NCBI RefSeq assembly: GCF_002209355.2
Contig: NZ_CP106855.1
Coordinates: 868,001-932,000 of the forward strand
DNA from: Bdellovibrio sp. SKB1291214
Lineage (GTDB): Bacteria > Bdellovibrionota > Bdellovibrionia > Bdellovibrionales > Bdellovibrionaceae
DNA length: 64,000 nt
Direction: 5' to 3'
Shown here: positions 9,205 through 17,237 of the stretch, piece by piece
How the letters are laid out: each line of letters begins with the position of its first letter
How positions within the stretch are numbered: the first letter of the stretch is position 1
The notes under the pieces: model-generated
What the model was told of the DNA's origin: nothing
Seen by the model: only the letters and a program-made list of their open reading frames with translations
Databases searched by the model: none
Position numbers and translations under genes: made by a program

Positions 9205-10676
9205 AAAAAATCATCCTGCTTCTTTGTGCGACCTCCACTGCGATGGCGCAGACAACTCCGGTTGCTGCAGCTTCAGTTGTTACTTTGTCTCAGAAAAAAG
9301 TAGCGGAACTGGCATTGCAACAGGGTTACCGTACCAAAGAAGTTAATCTTCAGTATCAACAATATAAACTTCCCTTTGCTGAAACACTGGCTAAGTACGA
9401 TTGGCTTTTAGGTGTGACAACAGGTTATGAATTGGACAAGCAAGCTCAATTGCTTTCCTCTCAAACTTTAGATCCACGCAACAAAATCGAACGCTACAAT
9501 ACGACTTTGACGTTGTCTAAACCATTCACGACGGGGACTTTAGCAACTATCGAGTTGAACCGTCTTTCTTTGAACGCGGATTACGATACAGCTTTGACAG
9601 TGCAACCACCGGATAATCAAACTCTGGACCGCGCGGGCATCGTGCTGGAACAAGCGATCTTGGGTAACTTCTTTGGTGTGGCTGATCGCGGAACTGTAAA
9701 TGCGGCAGAGGAAAACTACAAAGCTTCGGAAATCCTTCGTGCAAACGATTTGGAAAACGTGGTTTTGGAATCTATCCGTCAATTCTGGACAGCGTATATC
9801 GCTCAAGAAAACTTCAAGGAAGCTGTGAGTGCGCGCGACCGTTATAAAAAATTGGTCGACACCGTTCGCAGAAAAACTTCATTGGGTTATTCAAACCCTG
9901 GAGACTTGCCGCAAGCTCAGGCCGAACTTGAAACTCGCGAGCAAACCGTCAAATCGACTTCGACTGAATATTTAGCTGCAGTAGAAAATCTATTAACGTC
10001 TTTGGCGTTGGATCCAAAATCTGAAGTTAAGTTTGAGATGAGCACCATGCTCCCAGCAATGCCAAGCTTGCCGCCAGTAAAAACTGAAGACTTGCGTGCA
10101 ATCCGTTCGCAAAAACTGAAAGTTTCTGCTGCGGAAGAAAGCTTGTCAGCATCTAAGTCTTTAGCCTACCCGACTTTGAATGTTGTCGGAAAAGCTTATA
10201 CGACAGGTGTGGCTGAAAAGTCCGAGGACTCATACTCGGAGTTAACGGGTGGCTCTCGACCTGATTACTATGTAGGTTTAAGATTTGCTTATAACTTTGG
10301 CTCTGACATTCAAAACGAGCGTATCGTTTACAACAAGCTAAATCGCGACTTGGAACAAACGCGTTTGCAACGTCAGTTGGTTGAAGTTATCGACTCAAAC
10401 ACACAAGCGGAGCGTAAAGCACAAGCCGCTTACTCGATTGCCCAAAGCGCGGAGAAGCAAAAAGAGTTCCGCGAAAGAGCAGTAACGGAGTTACAACGCT
10501 CATACGCTCAAGGCAGAACAGATATTAATAACTTGATCATTGCTCTTAACAGTTCATTCACAGCAGAAGTCCAATACATCACTGCTGTAGGTAACTACCA
10601 CATCGCTTTGAATGAATGGGCAGCATCAAGAGACGAACTTATTCCTGACGAACAACCGTCAGAAAATGGAAAATAG
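9198..10676 (+). CDS. TolC-family outer-membrane channel protein
   Basis: A 492-aa protein with a signal peptide (cleavage after T-A-M-A, about residue 17) and two long helical repeat regions with heptad patterns (R-K-T-S-L-G-Y-S-N-P-G-D-L-P-Q-A-Q-A-E-L and R-S-Y-A-Q-G-R-T-D-I-N-N-L-I), typical of outer-membrane efflux proteins. TolC trimers form the exit duct for RND or ABC exporters. It is coupled to the barrel protein upstream and followed after 12 bases by a lipoprotein gene, making a three-gene operon divergent from the RND pump gene. Partnership with that pump is likely from context, but not shown. Confidence 0.9.
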   Translation: MVKKIILLLCATSTAMAQTTPVAAASVVTLSQKKVAELALQQGYRTKEVNLQYQQYKLPFAETLAKYDWLLGVTTGYELDKQAQLLSSQTLDPRNKIERYNTTLTLSKPFTTGTLATIELNRLSLNADYDTALTVQPPDNQTLDRAGIVLEQAILGNFFGVADRGTVNAAEENYKASEILRANDLENVVLESIRQFWTAYIAQENFKEAVSARDRYKKLVDTVRRKTSLGYSNPGDLPQAQAELETREQTVKSTSTEYLAAVENLLTSLALDPKSEVKFEMSTMLPAMPSLPPVKTEDLRAIRSQKLKVSAAEESLSASKSLAYPTLNVVGKAYTTGVAEKSEDSYSELTGGSRPDYYVGLRFAYNFGSDIQNERIVYNKLNRDLEQTRLQRQLVEVIDSNTQAERKAQAAYSIAQSAEKQKEFRERAVTELQRSYAQGRTDINNLIIALNSSFTAEVQYITAVGNYHIALNEWAASRDELIPDEQPSENGK

Positions 10677-10688
10677 GCAGGGGACTTT

Positions 10689-11657
10689 ATGTTGAAAAAA
10701 TTAATCCTTACTTTGAGCGTTTTGGCACTTGGTGCATGCGCATTCAATAACGACGACTCAGGTGCCGACAAGTTGAATAAAAAACTTGCGGAACAAAATC
10801 GCAAAACGGCGGAGAGCTTCGCTAAAGTTGAAGGCTCATACACAGGTAATCTAATCCGTGAAAACGGTGCAACTGAAGTGATTCAAATCGCATTGATTTT
10901 GTCCTCTGTACAAACAGGCACGAACACTGACGGTTCTGCACAAATCAGCTACAAGCAAAAAGCAGCTTACACTCGTTTGAATCCTGCTTCCCAACCGATT
11001 ACAAATCTTGATGCTTCCTACACTCCGGAAAACGGTCTGTTGAACATCTTGAATCCAGCAGCAACTACGAACGACGACATCCAAACCATCTTTGCGACTA
11101 TCAAAGATGGCATCATGTCGGGTACTGTTAAATCTAAAGCTGGCATCATCGGCAGATTCAACGCGAAATTCGTAGTTGGTGGCTCTGCAAATGGCGGTAA
11201 CGGTTCTGATGAGGAATACTATGACCGTCTTCGCAGAGAATTGACTGCCATTTCCGGAACGTACTATGGTTGCGTTATCACGACTAAAGAAATGCAACAA
11301 AGAAATGTCCCAAGCTATAAAGCTAAAATGACTTTGTCCTTGTTCGAAAAAGAAGCGACTGGTAACACAACTCAACCAACACTTGTTGGTGAGTTCCGTC
11401 GTAACTATGACAAAACAGACTTCACGAAAGCGATCCTAACAGGCGTTTATCGTAGCGATTTCGTTCCAGCGACTTTGACGTTAAACGGTCGTTACCCAGC
11501 GGGTACAAACGGTTACTCATCTGCATTCAAAGGTTCTTTGTCTGCATCTGGCGAATACGTAGCTGACTTCATGAACGGCAATGGCGGTATCGAAGGCAAA
11601 ATGTACTTCAAACGCGGCCAAACATACCCAGCAAAATGCGCAAACGTAGACAGATAG
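10689..11657 (+). CDS. Hypothetical lipoprotein
   Basis: A 322-aa lipoprotein: signal M-L-K-K-L-I-L-T-L-S-V-L-A-L-G-A-C with lipobox L-G-A-C, lipidated Cys at residue 17. A short charged helix follows, then beta-rich sequence with two similar halves (about residues 50-155 and 180-310), each starting near G-S/T-Y-x-G. No known family recognised. It is the third gene of the barrel/TolC operon, suggesting an envelope role linked to that channel. A strong terminator follows at 11711. Confidence 0.75.
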   Translation: MLKKLILTLSVLALGACAFNNDDSGADKLNKKLAEQNRKTAESFAKVEGSYTGNLIRENGATEVIQIALILSSVQTGTNTDGSAQISYKQKAAYTRLNPASQPITNLDASYTPENGLLNILNPAATTNDDIQTIFATIKDGIMSGTVKSKAGIIGRFNAKFVVGGSANGGNGSDEEYYDRLRRELTAISGTYYGCVITTKEMQQRNVPSYKAKMTLSLFEKEATGNTTQPTLVGEFRRNYDKTDFTKAILTGVYRSDFVPATLTLNGRYPAGTNGYSSAFKGSLSASGEYVADFMNGNGGIEGKMYFKRGQTYPAKCANVDR

Positions 11658-11704
11658 TCTAACGGCACAACGACACAGACGGCGCACATCCCTGCTGCGC
11701 CCAC

Positions 11705-11738
11705 AAAAAAACCCAGCTCTCAACAAGCTGGGTTTTTA
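11705..11738. terminator. Terminator of the barrel-TolC-lipoprotein operon
   Basis: ACCCAGCT (11711-11718) pairs with AGCTGGGT (11726-11733), followed by TTTTT and preceded by seven A. It works in both directions. Confidence 0.85.
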
Positions 11739-11799
11739 ATTTTCATCTCAGCCGAATTTATCCCCATCTCCTAGTAAAGAATCTAAAAACAATCTCCTT

Positions 11800-11942
11800 C
11801 TACAGCGAGGGTGGCAAGCTAAAGCCTGCGCTGCAGTCGACCTCCGTCGGCGCACGATGCGCGAACCGGCGAAGCCGGCGACGGTGAGCCCGGATGGCGT
11901 GTCGACGGAATCGCAGGCTTTGGATTGTCACTCTCGATGTAG
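11800..11942. repeat. Large structured palindromic element, copy 1
   Basis: Arms at 11800-11830 and 11912-11942 match as inverted repeats at 26 of 31 positions. The 81-base core holds smaller hairpins: GCGCA-CGA-TGCGC, CCGGC-GAA-GCCGG and GCC-CGGAT-GGC. It lies in the 301-base gap between the lipoprotein and uup. Aligned to the reverse complement of the element at 19441-19559, the order of hairpins and many bases match (for example TGAGCC-x-GGA-x-GGCGTG), while stem bases differ in paired fashion. It is either a structured RNA or a mobile palindromic repeat. The rest of the gap holds only the terminator at 11711 and the small hairpin at 11931. Confidence 0.8.
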
Positions 11943-11957
11943 TACCGAGAGCCTATT
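11931..11957 (+). terminator. Small hairpin with T-run next to palindromic element
   Basis: CTCTCG (11931-11936) pairs with CGAGAG (11946-11951), followed by CCTATTTTT. It overlaps the right arm of the large element, so the two structures exclude each other. It could stop plus-strand transcription just before the convergent uup gene. Confidence 0.4.
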
Positions 11958-11958
11958 T

Positions 11959-13761
11959 TTAAGATTTGCCTTCTAATTCATTCCAGCGAGCGTATAGGCG
12001 CTCGATTTCAGCTTGAGTGGTAGCGATCTCATTGTACAGCTCTTGAACCTTCTTGGGGTTGCTGGCGATGTCTGGAAGCATGCTTTGGGTTTGCGCTGCT
12101 TGAAGTTTTTCCTCAAGAGCTGCGATGTTTGCTTCCATGTTTTCCAATTCAAACTTTTCTTTGAAACTTAACTTTTTAGCTTTTCCACCGGAAGCAGCTT
12201 TCGCTTGTTGCTTTTCTTCTTGTTTGCTTGCGGCTTCCATCTCTTTCAAATCGTCGTACCATTCTTCCCATTGTAAGAAGCCGGCGAAACGCTCCATGGT
12301 CGTATGACCATCTGGATTCTTATGAAGAGCGATAATTTCTTTAGCAACTTGGTCCATAAAGTATCGGTCATGGGTTACCAAGATCACAGCGCCATTGAAA
12401 TCGCGCAAAGATTCCTCAAGGACTGCCAATGTTTGCACGTCCAAGTCATTCGTCGGCTCATCCAGAATCAGAACTTGCGCTTCGTTCAACATCAATTGAG
12501 CGATACGCAGACGAGCTTGCTCCCCGCCTGATAGTTTTTCGACGGGCATATCCATTTGCTGACGGTTGAATTGGAAACGCTCCAGATAACTGCGCGCATA
12601 GACGTAAGAGCCTTGATAGTGAACATAGTCACCATCAGGACAGATATTTTTAAGAACTGATTTTTGCGGGCTTAATGTTTCGCGATTCTGTTCGAAATAC
12701 GCGACCTTTAAGTTTTCCGCACGCTTTACTTCCCCCATGTCAGGAGTTTCTTGCCCCAACATGATGCGAATCAAAGTGGATTTCCCAGAACCGTTGTCAC
12801 CCAAAAGGGCCATGCGCGTTTTTGGATTTACCAGGTAAGTAAAGTCTTTAAACAAGATACGATCATCATAAGCTTTCGTGATGTGCGAAAGCTCGATCAA
12901 TTTTTGTGGATTGCGATCTGCATCTTTGAATTCAATTTTCACCGTGCGATTGGCGTTTTTCGCCACCAAATCAGAAACGTCGTCTTTCAACGTGTGGGCA
13001 CGATCAATCCGTGCTTTTTGTTTGGTTAAACGGGCCTTAGCACCACGACGAAGCCATTCTGTTTCGCGACGAAGAGTGTTCTTCATCGTCAGCTCTTTGG
13101 CTTCCTGCCCCGCCATCATCAATTCTTTAGATTCAACGTACGCGGAATAATCACCCAACGTCACAAACAAGTAGTTTGGATTTTTCGGATCCAAATCGAA
13201 TATCTTATTCGTCACACGTTGAAGAAATAAACGGTCATGGGTGATGATCAAAGTTGCGAATTGCGCTTTGGCTAAGAACTCCTCAAGCCACATGATGGAA
13301 GTGACGTCCAAGTGATTCGTGGGCTCATCCAGCAACAAAAGCTGCGGATTTTGCACAAGTTCGCGAGCCAAAGCCACGCGTTTTCTCCAACCTCCCGAAA
13401 GATCTTCCACCAAGAACGTATCGCCAAACTGAGAAAGCTCTAAGCGGGCCATCCATTCATACGCAGGTCCAATAAATTCGCCGTAATCAAGATCACCCAT
13501 GATTGCATCTAAAATAGAAACGCCTGGAGTGAATGTAGGGGTTTGTTCAAGATAACCAATGCCCAAGCCCTTATTCATCGTCACTTCACCACCGTCAGGT
13601 TTCATGCGACCTGCGATGATTTTTAAAAGCGTGGATTTTCCCGCGCCGTTAGGACCAACTAAACCAATGCGGTCACCTTCATCAATCCCCAGACTGACGT
13701 TTTTAAAAAGAGTTTTTCCCGCGAATGATTTTTCAAGCTTGTATGTACTTAGTAAAGGCAT
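11959..13761 (-). CDS. uup: ABC-F ATPase, Uup type
   Basis: A 600-aa soluble protein with two ABC domains and no membrane part. Walker A motifs are G-P-N-G-A-G-K-S-T (about 37-45) and G-D-N-G-S-G-K-S-T (about 320). Signatures are L-S-G-G-W and L-S-G-G-E-Q, and Walker B motifs are L-L-L-L-D-E-P-T-N-H-L-D and L-I-L-D-E-P-T-N-D-L-D. The linker E-T-E-W-L-R-R-G-A-K-A-R and a C-terminal coiled coil (about 525-600) are typical of Uup. ABC-F proteins act on ribosomes; Uup also affects transposon precise excision and branched DNA. The 3' neighbour is the palindromic element at 11800; the 5' neighbour is aat, 21 bases away. Confidence 0.93.
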   Translation of the reverse strand: MPLLSTYKLEKSFAGKTLFKNVSLGIDEGDRIGLVGPNGAGKSTLLKIIAGRMKPDGGEVTMNKGLGIGYLEQTPTFTPGVSILDAIMGDLDYGEFIGPAYEWMARLELSQFGDTFLVEDLSGGWRKRVALARELVQNPQLLLLDEPTNHLDVTSIMWLEEFLAKAQFATLIITHDRLFLQRVTNKIFDLDPKNPNYLFVTLGDYSAYVESKELMMAGQEAKELTMKNTLRRETEWLRRGAKARLTKQKARIDRAHTLKDDVSDLVAKNANRTVKIEFKDADRNPQKLIELSHITKAYDDRILFKDFTYLVNPKTRMALLGDNGSGKSTLIRIMLGQETPDMGEVKRAENLKVAYFEQNRETLSPQKSVLKNICPDGDYVHYQGSYVYARSYLERFQFNRQQMDMPVEKLSGGEQARLRIAQLMLNEAQVLILDEPTNDLDVQTLAVLEESLRDFNGAVILVTHDRYFMDQVAKEIIALHKNPDGHTTMERFAGFLQWEEWYDDLKEMEAASKQEEKQQAKAASGGKAKKLSFKEKFELENMEANIAALEEKLQAAQTQSMLPDIASNPKKVQELYNEIATTQAEIERLYARWNELEGKS

Positions 13762-13782
13762 GCCGTCAACTTACGGCACTTT

Positions 13783-14448
13783 TTAAGGAATTGCAGCTAT
13801 TTGTTGATGACGCTCTTCGAGCAATTGCAGGTATTCCTCACGATCCACAAGTCGTCCTCCCAGTTGGGCTACGACCGGCGTCACCATCTGAACATCAATC
13901 CATTGGTGCCCCAGCTGTGAAAGATGCTCAACTAAAAACCACAGTGCCAATTTAGAGGCATTAGGCTTTTTATAAAACATGCTTTCTCCACTAAAAACTC
14001 CATCGACTAGCACGCCGTAAATGCCACCGATTAAGACGTTGTTTTCCCTAACTTCAATCGAAAGTCCAAAGCCCGCTTTATTGAATTCATGATAGGCGCG
14101 TTTCATCACGGGCAGAATCCACGTGCCCTCTTGGCCCGGGCGTATTTGGTTCGCACACTCGGCCATCACGTGATCGAAATCTTTGTTAACCGTGTACGTA
14201 ATTTGCGGATTTTTACGACGAAACCTTTGCAGGCTTTCTGGAACATGGAATTCATTAAAAAACATCATGCCGCGTTTTTCAGGGGAAAACCACAGCATCG
14301 GAAAACCGACCTGTGGCCATGGGAAAATTCCTTTGCTGTAGGCTGTGTACAAGGTCCCCACATCTAATTTTCCACCGACGGCCAAAATACCTTCGGCCAT
14401 CGTATCGCGTGGATCTGGAAACTCGACGGAGGAGTGAAATCTTGTCAA
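13783..14448 (-). CDS. aat: Leucyl/phenylalanyl-tRNA--protein transferase
   Basis: A 221-aa cytoplasmic enzyme of the N-degron pathway that adds Leu or Phe to proteins with N-terminal Arg or Lys. F-P-D-P, G-I-L-A-V-G-G-K-L, A-Y-S-K-G-I-F-P-W and W-F-S-P-E-K-R-G mark the N-terminal part, and G-G-I-Y-G-V-L-V-D-G-V-F-S-G-E-S-M-F and W-I-D-V-Q-M-V-T-P the catalytic fold. Length fits the family (200-235). It is in line with uup (21 bases downstream) and the sugar dehydrogenase gene (2 bases upstream). The usual partners clpS and clpA are not in the window. Confidence 0.96.
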   Translation of the reverse strand: MTRFHSSVEFPDPRDTMAEGILAVGGKLDVGTLYTAYSKGIFPWPQVGFPMLWFSPEKRGMMFFNEFHVPESLQRFRRKNPQITYTVNKDFDHVMAECANQIRPGQEGTWILPVMKRAYHEFNKAGFGLSIEVRENNVLIGGIYGVLVDGVFSGESMFYKKPNASKLALWFLVEHLSQLGHQWIDVQMVTPVVAQLGGRLVDREEYLQLLEERHQQIAAIP

Positions 14449-14450
14449 AG

Positions 14451-15542
14451 CTACTTTCCTTTTGCCTTATAAGTCAGACGATAAATCACACCGGCCTTGT
14501 CGTCAGAAATGAGGACGGAACCATCTTCCATAACTTCAACGTCAACAGGGCGCCCCCACGCGTCTCCCACTTGCAACCAACCTTCAACCAATGGCATGAC
14601 CGAGGTTATTTTGCCGTCTTTGACTTTAGCAAAACCAACCATGTAACCTTGAGGCGCGCTGCGATTCCAAGAACCGTGTTCAGCATAAATGATACCGCCT
14701 TGATACTCAGAAGGAAACATCTTCCCATTATAAAAGCGCATCCCTAGGGCTGCAACGTGGGCTCTTAGCTCGGCTTCAGGAGCTTTATAGTTCTTGCAGT
14801 CTTTGCCCTTACCAAACTCTTTATCTAGAACGTTTTTGCCATGACAAAATGGGAATCCAAAATGCTCCCCCACTTTCGACAAATGATTGATTTCATCCGG
14901 AGGAGAGTCATCTCCCAACCAGTCACGACCATTTTCCGTAAACCACAAATCCTTCGTCGTCGGATCCCAATCAAATCCCACAGTATTGCGAACGCCTTCT
15001 GCAACGATATCCTTTGCTGTGCCATTCACATCTAACCGATAAATGCGTCCGTATTCAGTTCCCATATCACAGATATTGCATGGGGCGCCCACGGGGACAT
15101 ACAGCTTACCATCAGGGCCAAATCGGATAAATTTCCAGCCATGATGGGTGTCGCTGGGAAATTTTTGCGACAATGTTTTTGCGGGTTTTTGGGGTGCTGA
15201 AATTTTATCAGGCACATTGAATTCCAAAATCTTTGAAACTTCAGCGACGTAAAGTTTTCCGTCCTTAAAGGCGACACCGTTGGGCGTGTCTAGGCCTTCA
15301 GCGAAGGTTTGCACTTTTCCATTCTGAACAAGGCTGACCTTGTCCCCCGCACGCGAGCCGATAAAAAATCGACCACCTGGTGCCTGTGCGATAGAGCGCG
15401 CATCTTTGACCTTTGCCCACACGGAAATTTCAAATCCCGGAGGCATTTTGAGTTTATTCAGCGGAAGATCGGCGGCATATGCGGCGCCACCAATCAGGAA
15501 CACTGCAAACAGAGTTGTCAATTTTTTCGAGACATTAAACAT
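14451..15542 (-). CDS. PQQ-dependent sugar dehydrogenase family, periplasmic
   Basis: A 363-aa protein with a signal peptide (about residues 1-23, ending A-A-Y-A-A) and a beta-propeller of the soluble aldose/sorbosone dehydrogenase group: M-P-P-G-F-E-I-S-V-W-A, A-P-G-G-R-F-F-I-G-S, D-T-H-H-G-W-K-F-I-R-F-G-P-D-G-K-L-Y-V, G-R-I-Y-R-L-D, F-T-E-N-G-R-D and A-E-H-G-S-W-N-R. Such enzymes oxidise sugars in the periplasm with PQQ; whether this one holds PQQ cannot be told from motifs alone. No PQQ synthesis genes are present here. Extra cysteines (C-N-I-C, F-C-H-G, D-C-K-N) may form disulfides. GGAGG precedes the ATG. Confidence 0.85.
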   Translation of the reverse strand: MFNVSKKLTTLFAVFLIGGAAYAADLPLNKLKMPPGFEISVWAKVKDARSIAQAPGGRFFIGSRAGDKVSLVQNGKVQTFAEGLDTPNGVAFKDGKLYVAEVSKILEFNVPDKISAPQKPAKTLSQKFPSDTHHGWKFIRFGPDGKLYVPVGAPCNICDMGTEYGRIYRLDVNGTAKDIVAEGVRNTVGFDWDPTTKDLWFTENGRDWLGDDSPPDEINHLSKVGEHFGFPFCHGKNVLDKEFGKGKDCKNYKAPEAELRAHVAALGMRFYNGKMFPSEYQGGIIYAEHGSWNRSAPQGYMVGFAKVKDGKITSVMPLVEGWLQVGDAWGRPVDVEVMEDGSVLISDDKAGVIYRLTYKAKGK

Positions 15543-15616
15543 AGATCCTCCTTTTTTAGATGATAATCAAAAGGATCAATTTAACTGATCTCCAAAGGCC
15601 TCTCAAAGAGCCGCTG

Positions 15617-17062
15617 CTAGTTTTGATTATCAACACAAATATCACACTTGCCACAGGGAGTTTCGTGTCGGTGTCCAAAGTAGTGATAGATAAAATTCAT
15701 GCGACATTCTTTATCTTGAGTCGCAAAGCGCACCATCTCTAGCAGTTTTGAATTCTGCGCACGCAAAATGACAGGACCGTTTTCCGCAGCGAACTGCTCC
15801 TGAGTTGGCGCATGAACACACTGATACGGAAATGGATCCTCTGATTTTTCTAAGCAGCCCCAACGTTCCAAAATGCTGACGGCAGCCTCTGCACGGAAAT
15901 CACGACGGTTGCGGAAATTCATCTGCTCGCGAAGGAAATCAAACTTCTCCTGATTCACGCGCAGGCGATTTTGCTCGATCAGATCATAAATTTTAGCAAT
16001 GAACTCTGGATCAGGATGCGACCATTTTAAGAATTCCATTTGAATACTGACATCATCTTGATCGTATAAAAGATGACAAAAGGATTCTTGTCCATCACGC
16101 CCTGCTCGACCGACCTCTTGAAAATAGCTCTCTAAGGCGCTTGGAATTTCAGAGTGAACTAATAACCGAACATTCGCTTTATCGATCCCCAAGCCAAAGG
16201 CAGGTGTGGCCAGCATCAATGGAGACTCTTCGGCTATAAACGCCTTTTGATTGCGCTTACGATCTTGGGGGGACAGGTCACCGTGATAAACCAAATGTTG
16301 TACGCCCGCGCGATGAAGTTCCGCAGATATTTTTCGCAGTGTTTGAATCAACGAACAGTAAACGATGGCAGCACCCGGCTGCTGATAGCGGAGCCCAATG
16401 ATCGCGCGGATTTTATCGTCAATCCCGTACAAATCATGAACTCGCAAGGCCAAGTTAGGACGTTCGATGCCCGCCGAAATAATTTCGGCATCAGGGATGT
16501 TCAACTTTGCCAAGATATCTTTTTGAACTTCGGGGGTTGCCGTTGCTGTCAGGGCAATTGTTGGGGGATTGCCTAAAAGCGCTCGAAACTCCCCCACGCG
16601 AGAATAATCGGGACGGAAATCGTGACCCCATTGGGAAATGCAATGGGCCTCATCCACGGCCAGCAGCTGAATCTTGCGACCCTCAATGGCTTTCAGGAAT
16701 TCGGGCTTACGAAAACGCTCGGGAGTTACATACAGCAGTTTGAAGTCACCCTTCGCTAAGCGGTCCTGACGAGATTCGCGCTCTTCTCGCGTTAAAGTGG
16801 AATTTAGACATGTGGCCGGGATGCCTAAATCTTTGGCTTTCAGAACTTGGTCTTGCATTAAAGCGATCAGCGGAGAGATGACAATTACTAGGCCGTCTCG
16901 GATTTTTGCAGGGAATTGAAAACACAGGGATTTTCCCATGCCCGTCGGCATTAACGCGAGGGCGTTTTCGCCTTGCCATACCTTTTGCAAAACCGCTTCT
17001 TGTTCGCCGCGAAAAGTGGTAAATTCGAAGTGCTTTTTCAGGAGATCGTGGAGGTCCATCAT
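15617..17062 (-). CDS. recQ: ATP-dependent DNA helicase RecQ, short form
   Basis: A 481-aa superfamily 2 helicase, 3'-5' unwinding for recombination and fork repair. Motifs: F-R-G-E-Q-E-A (motif 0), M-P-T-G-M-G-K-S-L-C-F (I), S-P-L-I-A-L-M-Q-D-Q, V-D-E-A-H-C-I-S-Q-W-G-H-D-F-R-P-D-Y (II and aromatic loop), L-T-A-T-A-T (III), and Q-E-V-G-R-A-G-R-D-G (VI). The RecQ-CT zinc site is visible as C-R near residue 455 and C-G-K-C-D-I-C at the end. It stops right after the zinc site: winged-helix and HRDC domains of the 600-aa E. coli form are missing. Divergent from fusA. The second Met codon (17059) could be the start. Confidence 0.93.
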   Translation of the reverse strand: MMDLHDLLKKHFEFTTFRGEQEAVLQKVWQGENALALMPTGMGKSLCFQFPAKIRDGLVIVISPLIALMQDQVLKAKDLGIPATCLNSTLTREERESRQDRLAKGDFKLLYVTPERFRKPEFLKAIEGRKIQLLAVDEAHCISQWGHDFRPDYSRVGEFRALLGNPPTIALTATATPEVQKDILAKLNIPDAEIISAGIERPNLALRVHDLYGIDDKIRAIIGLRYQQPGAAIVYCSLIQTLRKISAELHRAGVQHLVYHGDLSPQDRKRNQKAFIAEESPLMLATPAFGLGIDKANVRLLVHSEIPSALESYFQEVGRAGRDGQESFCHLLYDQDDVSIQMEFLKWSHPDPEFIAKIYDLIEQNRLRVNQEKFDFLREQMNFRNRRDFRAEAAVSILERWGCLEKSEDPFPYQCVHAPTQEQFAAENGPVILRAQNSKLLEMVRFATQDKECRMNFIYHYFGHRHETPCGKCDICVDNQN

Positions 17063-17130
17063 GCCACCAAGCTTACGCTAACCCAGTCTTATCAGGTATC
17101 GCCGTCACCAATATGGTCACGGTGTGTCAA

Positions 17131-17139
17131 TGTTATATT
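17131..17139 (+). promoter_or_regulatory. Candidate extended -10 promoter of fusA
   Basis: TGTTATATT matches the extended -10 form TGnTATAAT at 8 of 9 positions. It is about 100 bases before fusA in the recQ-fusA divergent region. No good -35 is seen, which is common for extended -10 promoters. A second -10-like GATAAT lies at 17175-17180. Confidence 0.35.
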
Positions 17140-17237
17140 CTGGGCCCCATCATTTGCATCTATATGTAATCGATGATAATTCGAGTACTTTCAAATTAGT
17201 AACTAAGTCTTAAACGACAATTAAGAAGGGTAATATT

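Noticed and set aside
11800-11942. Integron attC site or Rho-independent terminator as explanation for the large palindrome
   Set aside because: No GTTRRRY/RYYYAAC ends and no integrase; arms too long and no T-run at the outer stem. A homologous copy at 19441 speaks for a repeat or RNA family.
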